Shown here piece after piece: positions 5,794 to 12,971 of a stretch of DNA of 40,894 nt. The stretch comes from an uncultured Arthrobacter sp. (GTDB lineage Bacteria > Actinomycetota > Actinomycetes > Actinomycetales > Micrococcaceae): positions 1 through 40,894 of the forward strand of contig NZ_CADCTE010000099.1 of the NCBI RefSeq assembly GCF_902805515.1, in the 5' to 3' direction. Position 1 is the stretch's first letter. Each line of letters begins with the position of its first letter. The translations under genes and the position numbers were made by a program. The notes under the pieces were generated by a model. It made no database searches and was not told the origin of the DNA. It saw only the letters and a list, made by a program, of their open reading frames with translations.

Positions 5794-5924
5794 CCCCCGA
5801 GGAGTTCGCCCAGCAGCGGCAGGCGTCGCTCAGCGCGCACCCGTCGGCGCGGCGGATCTTGGACCTGATCGCCGCCAACCACGCGAAGGGCATCGACGCG
5901 GAGTGGGAGGCGATGAACCGATGA
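5790..5924 (+). CDS. 44-residue small early protein
   Basis: A short helical protein (MTPEEFAQQRQASLSAHPSA, then RRILDLIAANHAKGIDAEWEAMNR). Its ATG overlaps the upstream stop and its stop overlaps the next ATG, so it is embedded in the operon. Function unknown. Confidence 0.6.
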   Translation: MTPEEFAQQRQASLSAHPSARRILDLIAANHAKGIDAEWEAMNR

Positions 5925-6241
5925 CCATCTTCGCGTACGCCGTGGCGGCATTCGTGCTGGCGCCGCTCCTGACGCGGCAGATCGCCATCCTCTGGCCGTC
6001 ATGTCCCGACGGTGAGGGTCCGATCGAGTGCGCGGTCTACCACAAGAGCAAGCCCGCTGGTCACCGCACGCCACAGATCAAGCCGCAGACCGCGCTGTTC
6101 GGATCGTTGGCCGCACTCGCTTGGCCGATCACCTGCGCCCTCGCACTCGTCCTGTGGGCATCGCGCATCAAGCCCCTACCCCTCACCACCGAACAGCGAA
6201 GCGTCCTCATCGCGGCACTAGAGAAGGAGTTGAGCCGGTGA
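5921..6241 (+). CDS. 106-residue membrane protein, two helices
   Basis: An N-terminal hydrophobic segment (about 2-19, IFAYAVAAFVLAPLL) and a second (about 62-83, LFGSLAALAWPITCALALVL) flank a hydrophilic region with two Cys (CPDGEGPIEC) and basic residues. It is the third membrane protein of the early operon. No family recognised. Confidence 0.65.
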   Translation: MTIFAYAVAAFVLAPLLTRQIAILWPSCPDGEGPIECAVYHKSKPAGHRTPQIKPQTALFGSLAALAWPITCALALVLWASRIKPLPLTTEQRSVLIAALEKELSR

Positions 6242-6546
6242 TGACCGCCGATAACCAGTGGCTCCCCCGCGTCGTCCGCTGCGCCCGCCACGACTGCAAG
6301 CGCACCCTCACCGAGGACGACGCGGTCCAGTGTCCCCACGGCGAGAGCTTCTGCGGCGACTGCTCCTGGCCCGAGGCATGCCTGGCCTGCGCGTTCGAGG
6401 CCACCTTCCCCGGCCGCATCGACCCCACCTCCCCCGCCGCCTACGCCTGGCCCGACGACTCGGCCGCTGGGCTGATCCGCGAAGGCATCGACCACGAGAC
6501 CGGCAAGCGCGTCGAGCGTTACGCCGAGAATCGAGACGACGTATGA
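6241..6546 (+). CDS. 101-residue zinc-finger-like early protein
   Basis: The first half carries many Cys and His in pairs: CARHDCKRTL, QCPHGESFCGDC and ACLACAF, a pattern like a small treble-clef or RING-type zinc site. The C-terminal half is acidic. It sits just before the exonuclease gene and overlaps it by ATGA. It could bind DNA or a protein partner; no family recognised. Confidence 0.65.
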   Translation: MTADNQWLPRVVRCARHDCKRTLTEDDAVQCPHGESFCGDCSWPEACLACAFEATFPGRIDPTSPAAYAWPDDSAAGLIREGIDHETGKRVERYAENRDDV

Positions 6547-7220
6547 CCCTCCACATCATCCCCGACCTGCAGCAGGGCACCGACGCCTGGCACGACGCAC
6601 GCCGCGGACTCATCACAGCCTCGGTCGTCGGCAAGCTGCTCACCCCGACGCTCAAGGTCGCCGACAACGACACGTCGCGCGGCATCACGGCCACCCTCGC
6701 AGCCGAGCGGATCTGCGGCTGGACCGAGGAGACCGGCATGACCCCCGACATGTGGCGAGGCTGTGAGTCCGAGCCGTTCGCGCGGGAGGTCTACGCCAAG
6801 CACTTCGCCCCGGTCGCTGAGGTCGGCTTCATGGTCCGCGAGGAGGACAGCTGGTCGCTCGGCTACTCCCCTGACGGCCTGGTGGGCGACGACGGGCTGA
6901 TCGAGATCAAGGCCCCGCGCGCCAAGACCCACCTCAAGACGATCCTCAACGACGCCGTGCCCGACTACAACATGGCGCAACTGCAGGCGGGGCTCCTGGT
7001 CTCCGGCCGCGACTGGATCGACTTCGTGTCCTACTGCGGCGGGATGCCGCTGTTCGTCAAGCGGGTCACGCCTGACCCCACATGGCAGCAGGCCATCGCC
7101 GAGGCGTGCATCTCGTTCGAGGTCGACGTCGCGCAGCTCGTCGCCGACTTCGAGGCCCGTGTCGCTGGCATGCCCACCACCGAACGCATCGACTTCAACC
7201 GAGTGGAGCTGAAGCTCTGA
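6543..7220 (+). CDS. YqaJ/lambda-type 5'-3' exonuclease
   Basis: A 225-residue protein of the YqaJ viral recombinase family (PD-(D/E)XK fold), which resects one strand of double-stranded DNA ends for recombination. Signatures are QGTDAWHDARRGLITAS (10-26), GCESEPFAREVY (73-84, Glu75/Glu77), and the catalytic block GYSPDGLVGDDGLIEIKAP (108-125, with Asp111, Glu121 and Lys123). Length matches the lambda exonuclease class. A single-strand annealing partner would be expected nearby; no RecT, Erf or Redbeta signature is visible, but the gene at 7456 is in the right place. It overlaps both neighbours. Confidence 0.9.
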   Translation: MTLHIIPDLQQGTDAWHDARRGLITASVVGKLLTPTLKVADNDTSRGITATLAAERICGWTEETGMTPDMWRGCESEPFAREVYAKHFAPVAEVGFMVREEDSWSLGYSPDGLVGDDGLIEIKAPRAKTHLKTILNDAVPDYNMAQLQAGLLVSGRDWIDFVSYCGGMPLFVKRVTPDPTWQQAIAEACISFEVDVAQLVADFEARVAGMPTTERIDFNRVELKL

Positions 7221-7459
7221 TGACCGCACACACCTGCAAGACCCTGACCGACGGTTGCTACCGCTGCGACCTCAACCGCGACGAGATCAGCTTCTTCGAG
7301 AAGGAGATCCGCGACGAGGCACAGGCCGCGTGGCTCGCGTACCGCGACGAGTTCACACGAAGGCGGTACCTGACCCCTCGCCAGACAGCGAGCCAGATGC
7401 GCCGACGTGAGTTCATCGCGGGCTACCTCGCTGCGAACGGCATGGAGACAAGCGCATGA
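7220..7459 (+). CDS. 79-residue early protein
   Basis: It starts with two Cys-containing turns (HTCKTLTDGCYRCDLNRDE) that might bind a metal, followed by a long charged helix (SFFEKEIRDEAQAAWLAYRD) and a basic region (RRREF). It is sandwiched with 1-4 base overlaps between the exonuclease and its possible partner, so it is probably part of the recombination module. Function unknown. Confidence 0.6.
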   Translation: MTAHTCKTLTDGCYRCDLNRDEISFFEKEIRDEAQAAWLAYRDEFTRRRYLTPRQTASQMRRREFIAGYLAANGMETSA

Positions 7460-7929
7460 AGGTCACCATCGAGAAGAAGACGGACCAGCTCAACTTCGAG
7501 GACTTCCTCGGCGGGGTGACTCGCATCGTCACCGTCGCGGGGGTCAAGGCCGGCACCAAGGAGCAGCAGTACGACATCGCGATCGAGGGCGACGCCCGCG
7601 TGTGGCGTCCTGCGGTTACCGTGCTCAAGCTCCTGGTCGCCGCGTGGGGTGACGACGCGACGGTCTGGACGGGTCGCAGCGCCGAACTCTACGGCGACTC
7701 CGAGATCACCTTCGGCCGCGAGAAGGTCGGCGGCATCCGTGTCTCGCGCCTGTCGCACATCGACGCGCCGGTCACCGCGAACCTGACCGAGACGCGGGGC
7801 AAGCGGCGGATGCACACGGTCGCCCCCCTGCCGCGCGCCGACGTCCTCAAGGCCGAGTGGTACGGCGCAGACCCCGAGCGACGTGCGGCCATCGAGGCTG
7901 AGGTCGCGGCTCTCGGCGGTGCATCGTGA
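7456..7929 (+). CDS. hypothetical protein, possible recombination partner
   Basis: A 157-residue soluble protein. The N-terminal two-thirds is beta-rich (VTRIVTVAGVKAGTKEQQYDI...VWRPAVTVLKLLVAAWGDDA), and the end is a helix (PERRAAIEAEVAALGG). In phages a single-strand DNA-binding or annealing protein normally lies beside the YqaJ-type exonuclease, and this is the nearest protein of suitable size. No RecT, Erf or Rad52 motif is recognisable, so the role is inferred from position only. Confidence 0.65.
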   Translation: MKVTIEKKTDQLNFEDFLGGVTRIVTVAGVKAGTKEQQYDIAIEGDARVWRPAVTVLKLLVAAWGDDATVWTGRSAELYGDSEITFGREKVGGIRVSRLSHIDAPVTANLTETRGKRRMHTVAPLPRADVLKAEWYGADPERRAAIEAEVAALGGAS

Positions 7930-8264
7930 GCACCCCGCTTGTAGACCTGTACGTCGCCCCCGACGGCACCAACGCCCCGACCATCTGGCGACGACGGCCA
8001 GAGAGCAGCCTCGGAGACGAGGCGCTCCTGACCCGCTCGGGCGCCAACGCCGGCACGTTCGACACGTTCGCCGAAGTCATCGCACGCATCGAGCCCGCCG
8101 TGAGCCAGGCCCTCGACGACCACGCCGCCCTCGTGGCCGAGCTGTGGGACGCCTACATGGTCGCGCAGAACGAGCCGGGGCCGATGGACTGGATCGCCCG
8201 GGCGGTGCTGACATCCGACTGGCTCAAGGCTCGCGACGCCCGCATGTCGGGAGGTGCGGCATGA
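7926..8264 (+). CDS. 112-residue acidic early protein
   Basis: It begins with GTG overlapping the previous stop (GTGA). The middle is helical (TFAEVIARIEPAVSQALDDH, AALVAELWDAYMVAQ) and ends near MDWIARAVLTSDWLKARDARM. No Cys cluster, membrane segment or known domain is seen. Function unknown. Confidence 0.6.
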   Translation: MSTPLVDLYVAPDGTNAPTIWRRRPESSLGDEALLTRSGANAGTFDTFAEVIARIEPAVSQALDDHAALVAELWDAYMVAQNEPGPMDWIARAVLTSDWLKARDARMSGGAA

Positions 8265-8371
8265 CCGCCCCGTTCTCCTGGGACTCGCCCACGTTCGGCG
8301 ACCCCGCGACCTGCGTCCACATCGCCGCGTGGTGCGCGGATCGGCACAGTGAGGAGCCGAGCGATGACTAG
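8261..8371 (+). CDS. 36-residue small protein before methyltransferase
   Basis: The frame runs from ATG 8261 to TAG 8369-8371 and overlaps the methyltransferase start by 8 bases. It contains Cys, His and Trp (DPATCVHIAAWCADRHSEE). The overlaps at both ends support translation, but the short length limits certainty. Confidence 0.5.
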   Translation: MTAPFSWDSPTFGDPATCVHIAAWCADRHSEEPSDD

Positions 8372-9029
8372 GCCCAAGCTGCTCGACCTGTTTTGCGGTG
8401 CTGGCGGTGCTGGCATGGGCTACCTGCGTGCTGGCTTCGAGGTCGTTGGCGTGGACATCGCCCCTCAGTTCGACTACCCCGGCGTGTCCATCATCGCCGA
8501 CGCCCTCGACTTCGCTGCTGACAACTGGCGCGAGTTCGACGCCATCCACGCATCGCCGCCATGCCAGGCGTCCACGGCGCTGACGAAGGGCACCAACAAG
8601 GGCCGCGAGTATGTGCAGCTCATCCCCGAGACTCGCCGGCTCCTCCGAGCGACCGGGCTGCCGACAGTGATCGAGAACGTCCAGGGGTCCGACCTGCGGC
8701 GCGACCTTACGCTCTGCGGCGAGATGTTCGGGCTCGGCGTGCTGCGCCACCGCTACTTCGAGGTGTCCGGCCTCGAGGCCGTCGCTCCCGCCCACAAGCC
8801 CCACCGCGGCCGGGTTCGCGGGTGGCGGCATGGCACCTACTACGACGGCCCCTACGTCGCGGTCTACGGCGCCGGCGGGGGTAAGGGGTCCATGGCCGAG
8901 TGGCAGCAGGCGATGGGCATCGACTGGACCGATGACCGCAAGGCCATCGCCGAGGCCATCCCGCCGGCCTACACGGAGCACATCGGCTGGCAGCTCGCGA
9001 CCCACCTGACCGCGTCGACTGCGGCATGA
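8364..9029 (+). CDS. C5-cytosine DNA methyltransferase (short, orphan)
   Basis: A 221-residue protein with the SAM-binding motif LLDLFCGAGGAGMGYLRAGF (about 6-25), VVGVDI (28-32), and the catalytic motif IHASPPCQAS (61-70, nucleophile Cys67). ENV (104-106) and a motif VIII-like RHRYFEV (128-134) follow. It would transfer a methyl group to C5 of cytosine in a specific sequence. It is shorter than typical C5 methylases, with a small target-recognition region, and no cognate restriction enzyme is next to it. The usual role of such orphan phage methylases is protection from host restriction. The ATG at 8364 is used. Confidence 0.85.
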   Translation: MTRPKLLDLFCGAGGAGMGYLRAGFEVVGVDIAPQFDYPGVSIIADALDFAADNWREFDAIHASPPCQASTALTKGTNKGREYVQLIPETRRLLRATGLPTVIENVQGSDLRRDLTLCGEMFGLGVLRHRYFEVSGLEAVAPAHKPHRGRVRGWRHGTYYDGPYVAVYGAGGGKGSMAEWQQAMGIDWTDDRKAIAEAIPPAYTEHIGWQLATHLTASTAA

Positions 9030-9073
9030 CGCCCCATCCAACCGCCCATACAACCGCTCACCGAGGAGATCCC

Positions 9074-9217
9074 ATGACCGACAGCACCACACCCTCGCCC
9101 GCCGAGCCGGACGCCGAGAACCTGCCTAACGGGTGCTGCCACCCTCCGTCCAACCACGGCGCGCACGTCACTCACAGCGCCGCCCATATCGCCCGAGACG
9201 ACGCGTCCCGTGGCTGA
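9074..9217 (+). CDS. 47-residue small protein
   Basis: GAGGAG lies 6 bases before ATG 9074, so this start is chosen over an ATG at 9026 that overlaps the methylase stop. The sequence is Pro/Ser/Thr-rich at first, then has CCHPP and several His (NHGAHVTHSAAH), possibly a metal site. Function unknown. Confidence 0.5.
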   Translation: MTDSTTPSPAEPDAENLPNGCCHPPSNHGAHVTHSAAHIARDDASRG

Positions 9218-9443
9218 CGGGAGCGTGCGCCCCCACCCGACTCATCATGTTCAGCGCGAGGTCGCCCCCGGTATCTGGGACGTGACTTTCACTTGGCACC
9301 CCAAAGGCATCGCGGGCTGGCGGATGCGCCGAGCCTGCAGCCGCCGCGGTGGTCACTGGTGGCACCCGGCTGACGCAATGATCCTCTGGCGTTGTTGCTC
9401 GTGCGGGGCTGACCGAGATGGCATGCCTAGGAACGGCACCTGA
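9210..9443 (+). CDS. 77-residue Cys/His-rich protein
   Basis: GTG start overlaps the previous frame by 8 bases. The C-terminal part resembles a zinc ribbon (RRACSRRGGHWWHPADAMIL and RCCSCGADR). The preceding segment (REVAPGIWDVTFTWHPKG) is beta-rich. Its place before the RusA-like gene suggests a nucleic-acid role, by inference. Confidence 0.6.
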   Translation: MADGSVRPHPTHHVQREVAPGIWDVTFTWHPKGIAGWRMRRACSRRGGHWWHPADAMILWRCCSCGADRDGMPRNGT

Positions 9444-9544
9444 TGCCAACCACGACCGACCTTCTCGCCCAGCTCCACGCGACCTCCGCCGCCGACGAGA
9501 TCGCCAACCTCGCCGCCTGGCTGCTGCGAGGTGGTCGCGCATGA
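9443..9544 (+). CDS. 33-residue small protein
   Basis: A tiny helical ORF (MPTTTDLLAQLHATSAADEI, then ANLAAWLLRGGRA) whose ATG overlaps the previous stop and whose stop overlaps the RusA-like start. Coupling at both ends is the main support. Confidence 0.45.
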   Translation: MPTTTDLLAQLHATSAADEIANLAAWLLRGGRA

Positions 9545-9921
9545 GCACCGTGACCCTGCCCTTCGAGACCCCGCCCCTGGTCAAGAATGCCGTCCGCAAG
9601 ATGCACCACCACAAGGAAGCGAAGATCCGCCGCGAGTCCGTCGAGGCAGCCCGGTACGCCATCCGTGCAGCGAAGATCCCCGCCCTCGAGCGTGCCGTGA
9701 TCGTGATGCATTGGCGCATGCCGACCCGGCACCGACGTGACGGGGACGGTGCCCAGCCGACCCTCTCCCTGGTGCTCGACGCGCTCGTGCTCGAGGGCGT
9801 CCTCCCCGATGACTCGTGGCAGTTCGTCGTCCACTCCGGCGTGACAACACACCCTCCCCTCCCCGGTCAGCCCGGCGCGCTCTGGCTGTCCATCCGACCA
9901 GCGAAGGAGCGTGCCTCGTGA
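9541..9921 (+). CDS. RusA-like Holliday junction resolvase
   Basis: A 126-residue protein with the overall plan of the RusA family, dimeric nucleases that cut Holliday junctions in phage DNA. An early lysine-rich segment (MHHHKEAKIRRESVEAARYA) precedes the core RRDGDGAQPTLSLVLDALVL followed by EGVLPDDSWQFV, where Asp residues and the late DD match the family's acidic metal ligands. The canonical DxDNxxK motif is only loosely preserved (DGDGAQPTLS), so activity is uncertain. Its place among replication and recombination genes fits. Confidence 0.7.
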   Translation: MSTVTLPFETPPLVKNAVRKMHHHKEAKIRRESVEAARYAIRAAKIPALERAVIVMHWRMPTRHRRDGDGAQPTLSLVLDALVLEGVLPDDSWQFVVHSGVTTHPPLPGQPGALWLSIRPAKERAS

Positions 9922-10157
9922 ACCGCACCACCCCCGAGACCCGCGACGCCGCCTGCAACGAGTACCTCGCGGGCGCAGAGATCGCCGACCTGGCCGCGCG
10001 CTACTACGTGGCCCGCTCCACCGTCCACGGCTGGCTGTCCGCGGCGGGCATCCTGCGTCGCCGCGGGGTCGTCGAGGACGAGGACGCCTACGCGGGTGGG
10101 TGGGTTCAGGACGGCTGGATTCGGCGGCCGATCGAGCCTGAGCGGCGGTCGGCATGA
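9918..10157 (+). CDS. 79-residue helix-turn-helix protein
   Basis: A homeodomain-like helix-turn-helix covers about 9-45: AACNEYLAGAEIADLAARYY followed by VARSTVHGWLSAAGI, the pattern used by transposase and resolvase DNA-binding domains. A Trp-rich, charged tail follows. It may be a small early regulator. GTGA overlap with the RusA-like gene. Confidence 0.7.
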   Translation: MNRTTPETRDAACNEYLAGAEIADLAARYYVARSTVHGWLSAAGILRRRGVVEDEDAYAGGWVQDGWIRRPIEPERRSA

Positions 10158-10570
10158 CACCCCCCGGCCTGACGTGCGTGCGATGCGAGCGCCCCCTGAC
10201 GCCTCGCCTTGCACGCGCCACTGACGAGGGCTACCGACACGCCGACAAGTGCCCGCGACCCTGCGCGGTCGGCGACTGCGACCACACACGCCACGCCCGC
10301 GGGTACTGCCGCAAGCACTACGGCGAGCTCGTGGAAGGTAGAAGGCCGCGAACCTTCGACCCCGTAGGCCGTCTCGAGGACATCTGCTGGATGGCTGAGA
10401 CCGGCGAGAGCCTGGCAGGCGTGGCGAAGCGGCTCAACATCACCGAGAGGGCCGTCGCCTTGTTCCTCACGCGGCACAAGCAGACCGACGTGCTGGCCGC
10501 GCTGACCCGACGCAACCCGCGTGACCCCAACAACCGGACGAACCTCGCACTGCTGGGGGACTGGGGATGA
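10154..10570 (+). CDS. zinc-binding helix-turn-helix protein
   Basis: A 138-residue protein. The N-terminus has paired Cys (CVRCERPL, then KCPRPCAVGDCDHTRHARGY and CRKHY), typical of a zinc module seen in actinophage regulatory proteins. The C-terminal half holds a helix-turn-helix like a sigma-factor region 4 or WhiA-type element (SLAGVAKRLNITERAVALFL). Likely DNA-binding regulator of early or middle genes; target unknown. Confidence 0.65.
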   Translation: MTPPGLTCVRCERPLTPRLARATDEGYRHADKCPRPCAVGDCDHTRHARGYCRKHYGELVEGRRPRTFDPVGRLEDICWMAETGESLAGVAKRLNITERAVALFLTRHKQTDVLAALTRRNPRDPNNRTNLALLGDWG

Positions 10571-10863
10571 AGCCTTTCCGCTTGTCGGCGGTGGTTGCGA
10601 CAATGGCAGCAGACACCGACACAAGTCGGCCCGGCAGGAGTTGCAGCTCCACACCGGGCCTCGCCGACCAGAAAGACACCGACCGACTCATGGACATGAT
10701 GCCTCAGCGCGCCGACAACGCGCCACCCCGACCGTCCGTCTGCCCGACCTGCGGCCTCACTGCTGACAACGGCGTGCTGGTCCGCGCCGAGCTGACTGCG
10801 ACCGCCACCTACTGCGACACCGCCGGCCACCTGTGGGCTGTCACCTGGTTGGAGGTGGGGTGA
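10567..10863 (+). CDS. 98-residue zinc-finger-like protein, start uncertain
   Basis: The C-terminal half has CPTCGL and a further Cys/His (YCDTAGHLW), a simple zinc-finger look, and good third-position GC. The first 40 codons have lower third-position GC and contain a long hairpin (10632-10664), so translation may really begin at ATG 10690 (MDMMPQRADN). The region between would then be a leader. It overlaps the upstream gene by ATGA if the first start is used. Confidence 0.55.
   Translation: MKPFRLSAVVATMAADTDTSRPGRSCSSTPGLADQKDTDRLMDMMPQRADNAPPRPSVCPTCGLTADNGVLVRAELTATATYCDTAGHLWAVTWLEVG
10632..10664 (+). promoter_or_regulatory. nested hairpin at start of 10567-10863
   Basis: Outer arms GGCCCGG and CCGGGCC enclose inner arms GGAG and CTCC with a TTGCAG loop, giving a two-part bulged stem. 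The inner arm contains a Shine-Dalgarno-like GGAG. This could control translation of the following ORF if that ORF starts at 10690. No known riboswitch is recognised. Confidence 0.35.
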
Positions 10864-10864
10864 C

Positions 10865-11611
10865 GTGCCCAAGATCCGCGGCTTCAAGGCTGACCTCTGG
10901 ACCGACGAGGATTTCGTCGAGCTGTCCCCGTTCGCACGCCTCCTCTGGATGGGCATGTGGAACTACGCCTGCGACAACGGCCACCTTGCCGACAAGTCCA
11001 AGCAGATCAAGATGCGAGTACTCCCCACCGACGACGTCAACTGCGCCGAGTTGCTCCGAGAGCTCGAGCAGAACCGCCGAATCGTCCGCAGGGACGGCGT
11101 GATCACCATCCCGAACTTCACGCGCCACCAGAAGCCCGACAAGCGCTACTTCGTGACCTGCGATCTGCCCGACTGCACTAAGCCGGACGGAGATTCGCAG
11201 CGTGAAACTCGTGGGGGCCACACCGAGCCTCGTAGTGGCCCCGCTGTGGGCTCGCAGGGGCCACACGATGAAGTGAATAGAGGTGAAGTGAATAGAGGTG
11301 ATGGTGAAGGAGCTGCCGCGGACAAGCCGCGCTCAACGAGGGCCCACCAACTTCCTGCCGACTGGGCACCGTCCGAAGCCCACGCCTCTCTAGCTGCTGA
11401 GAGGGGGGTCCACCTCAACGAGGAGACGGTCAAGTTCCGCGACTGGACCGTAAGCATGGCCGTGGCGAAGAAGGACTGGGACGCGACCTTCCGCAACTGG
11501 CTCCGCAATGCGCGACCGACCAACGTCCGCCACCTGCCCCCGCAGACTGATGGGCAAGGACGCGTCATCCTCCCGCCACTCCCGCCCCGCTCGCCGTGGG
11601 AGGGATCGTGA
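10865..11611 (+). CDS. phage replication initiator (O/DnaD-like) with internal iterons
   Basis: A 248-residue protein with the layout of phage replication initiators. A winged-helix-like N-terminus (WTDEDFVELSPFARLLWMGM, then WNYACDNGHLADK...LLRELEQNRRIVRRDGVITI) is followed by a low-complexity linker, which contains the repeated residues EVNRGEVNRG. A C-terminal helical domain ends with KKDWDATFRNWLRNARP, as in DnaD/DnaT-type proteins that load the helicase. The gene for a DnaB-N/RecA-fold ATPase follows with a 4-bp GTGA overlap. The iteron-like repeats at 11270-11299 within the linker suggest that the origin lies inside the gene, as in lambda O. GTG 10865 is the start. Confidence 0.8.
   Translation: MPKIRGFKADLWTDEDFVELSPFARLLWMGMWNYACDNGHLADKSKQIKMRVLPTDDVNCAELLRELEQNRRIVRRDGVITIPNFTRHQKPDKRYFVTCDLPDCTKPDGDSQRETRGGHTEPRSGPAVGSQGPHDEVNRGEVNRGDGEGAAADKPRSTRAHQLPADWAPSEAHASLAAERGVHLNEETVKFRDWTVSMAVAKKDWDATFRNWLRNARPTNVRHLPPQTDGQGRVILPPLPPRSPWEGS
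11270..11299. other. candidate replication origin iterons
   Basis: The 15-bp unit GAAGTGAATAGAGGT occurs twice in tandem (11270-11284 and 11285-11299), followed by a partial third copy (GATGGTGAAG). The block is clearly richer in A+T than its surroundings. Tandem iterons inside an initiator gene are the known organisation of lambdoid origins. There are only two full copies, so this is a candidate. Confidence 0.5.
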
Positions 11612-12819
11612 ACGAGCAGCGATCCGACCGCGGCGCCGAGCAGGCTCTCCTCGCTGCGTGCCTTGTCTCCAAGACGGCCCGGGTGGAGGCGCGACGCCAC
11701 CTCATGCGCGGCGACTTCGACGACCTGCGTCATGAGCACATCTGGGACGCTATGACGACCCTCGACCGGGCGAGCAAGTCCGTCGACGCCGTCACCATTA
11801 TGGCTGTCGTCGGCGCCGCGTCTCCGGAGGGCATGATCCTGCCTGAGCTCGTGACCGCAGTCGGAGTCCCCGACAACGTCCCCGAGTACGCAGCGATCGT
11901 TCGAGGCTGGGCCATCCGCCGCAGACTCGAGAGCGCAGGCCGTCACGCCCTCACCCTGGCCTACACGGAGGGCCACCCCGGCACCATCGCGGCACGCGCT
12001 GCGTCCGAGTTCATCGCTATCCGCGACGGGCAGAACGCCACGGACGACATCACCGCCGTCACCGTGACCGAGCTCCTCGCTGAGCAGGACGATGAGCCCG
12101 ATTGGCTCATCCCTGGCCTCCTTGAGCGTCGCGACCGCTTCATGCTGACTGGCGAAGAGGGGCTCGGGAAGTCACACCTGCTGCGGCAGTTCGCGGTCTG
12201 CCTCGCCGCGGGCATCCATCCCTTCAATGGCTCGCGGCTTGCCAATACGGGCCGAACGTTGATCGTGGACTGCGAGAACACCCGCGGGCAGGTGCGTCGG
12301 AAGCTGCGCCCGGCTGTCGAGTGGGCCGCGCGAGTCGGCCAGGACCCCGCCGACCGCATGGTGGTCGACTGCACGAACCGCATGGACATCACCCGCGACA
12401 AGGATCTGGCGCGGATTCACCAGCTTCTCGACGCCTACCAGCCCGACCTCGTTGTCATCGGCCCGCTCTACCGACTGGTGCCCCGGGCGCTACAGACCGA
12501 CGACGACACCGCCCCCGTGCTGGCCGCTCTGGACACCATTCGCGACAGGGGTGCCGCGCTGCTCATGGAGGCGCACGCCGGCCATGCGCTGGGCAAAGGC
12601 GGGGTGCGCGACCTCCGACCCCGCGGCTCGTCGTCGCTCCTCGGATGGCCCGAGTTCGGCTACGGCATGAAGCACATCGGCACCGAGGGTTACGCGGACC
12701 TGATCCCGTGGCGTGGTGACCGGGAGGAACGGGAGTGGCCGCAGCGACTCCGCAAGGGCGAGGGGTTCCGCTGGGTGCCTCACGTGAACGTCTACGGCTA
12801 CGGAGAGGACATCGCATGA
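11608..12819 (+). CDS. DnaB-N/RecA-fold replication ATPase
   Basis: A 403-residue protein. The N-terminus looks like the DnaB helicase N-terminal domain (EQALLAACLVSKTARVEARR followed by HLMRGDFDDLRHEHIWDAM). The central part is a RecA-like ATPase with Walker A GEEGLGKS at 182-189, IVDCENT around residue 221 and a Walker B-like PDLVVIGPL near 280. It resembles RepA/DnaB-type ATPases used by phages at the replication fork. GTG 11608 is preferred to GTG 11596 because GGGAGG lies 4-5 bases before it and it overlaps the initiator stop. It probably acts with the upstream initiator. Confidence 0.85.
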   Translation: MNEQRSDRGAEQALLAACLVSKTARVEARRHLMRGDFDDLRHEHIWDAMTTLDRASKSVDAVTIMAVVGAASPEGMILPELVTAVGVPDNVPEYAAIVRGWAIRRRLESAGRHALTLAYTEGHPGTIAARAASEFIAIRDGQNATDDITAVTVTELLAEQDDEPDWLIPGLLERRDRFMLTGEEGLGKSHLLRQFAVCLAAGIHPFNGSRLANTGRTLIVDCENTRGQVRRKLRPAVEWAARVGQDPADRMVVDCTNRMDITRDKDLARIHQLLDAYQPDLVVIGPLYRLVPRALQTDDDTAPVLAALDTIRDRGAALLMEAHAGHALGKGGVRDLRPRGSSSLLGWPEFGYGMKHIGTEGYADLIPWRGDREEREWPQRLRKGEGFRWVPHVNVYGYGEDIA

Positions 12820-12971
12820 CCTGGCTCACCACCTGGCAATCCCCCACCGGCACACAGTACGCCGCGCACGAGACCGAGCGCCAGGCCGAGGCGCACGCGG
12901 CCGAGCTGCGTCGGGAGCGGATGCAGGCGTGCGCGTTCTGGTCGGAGGGGGTGGGTGACCCATGGATGTGA
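12816..12971 (+). CDS. 51-residue small protein
   Basis: It overlaps the ATPase stop (ATGA). The sequence has an N-terminal beta-like part (MTWLTTWQSPTGTQYAAHET) and then a charged helix (AEAHAAELRRERMQACAF). Such proteins are common downstream of replication genes in actinophages. Function unknown. Confidence 0.6.
   Translation: MTWLTTWQSPTGTQYAAHETERQAEAHAAELRRERMQACAFWSEGVGDPWM

Noticed and set aside
5723..5920. Upstream extension of the 5921 membrane protein frame
   Set aside because: The extension lacks codon bias and overlaps two supported genes in other frames. ATG 5921 overlaps the previous stop and gives a clean membrane protein start.
7689..9092. 467-codon minus-strand open frame across the methylase region
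   Set aside because: It covers three confident rightward genes, including a motif-complete methyltransferase, and its composition is Arg/Gly-rich with no domain. Typical GC-rich shadow frame.
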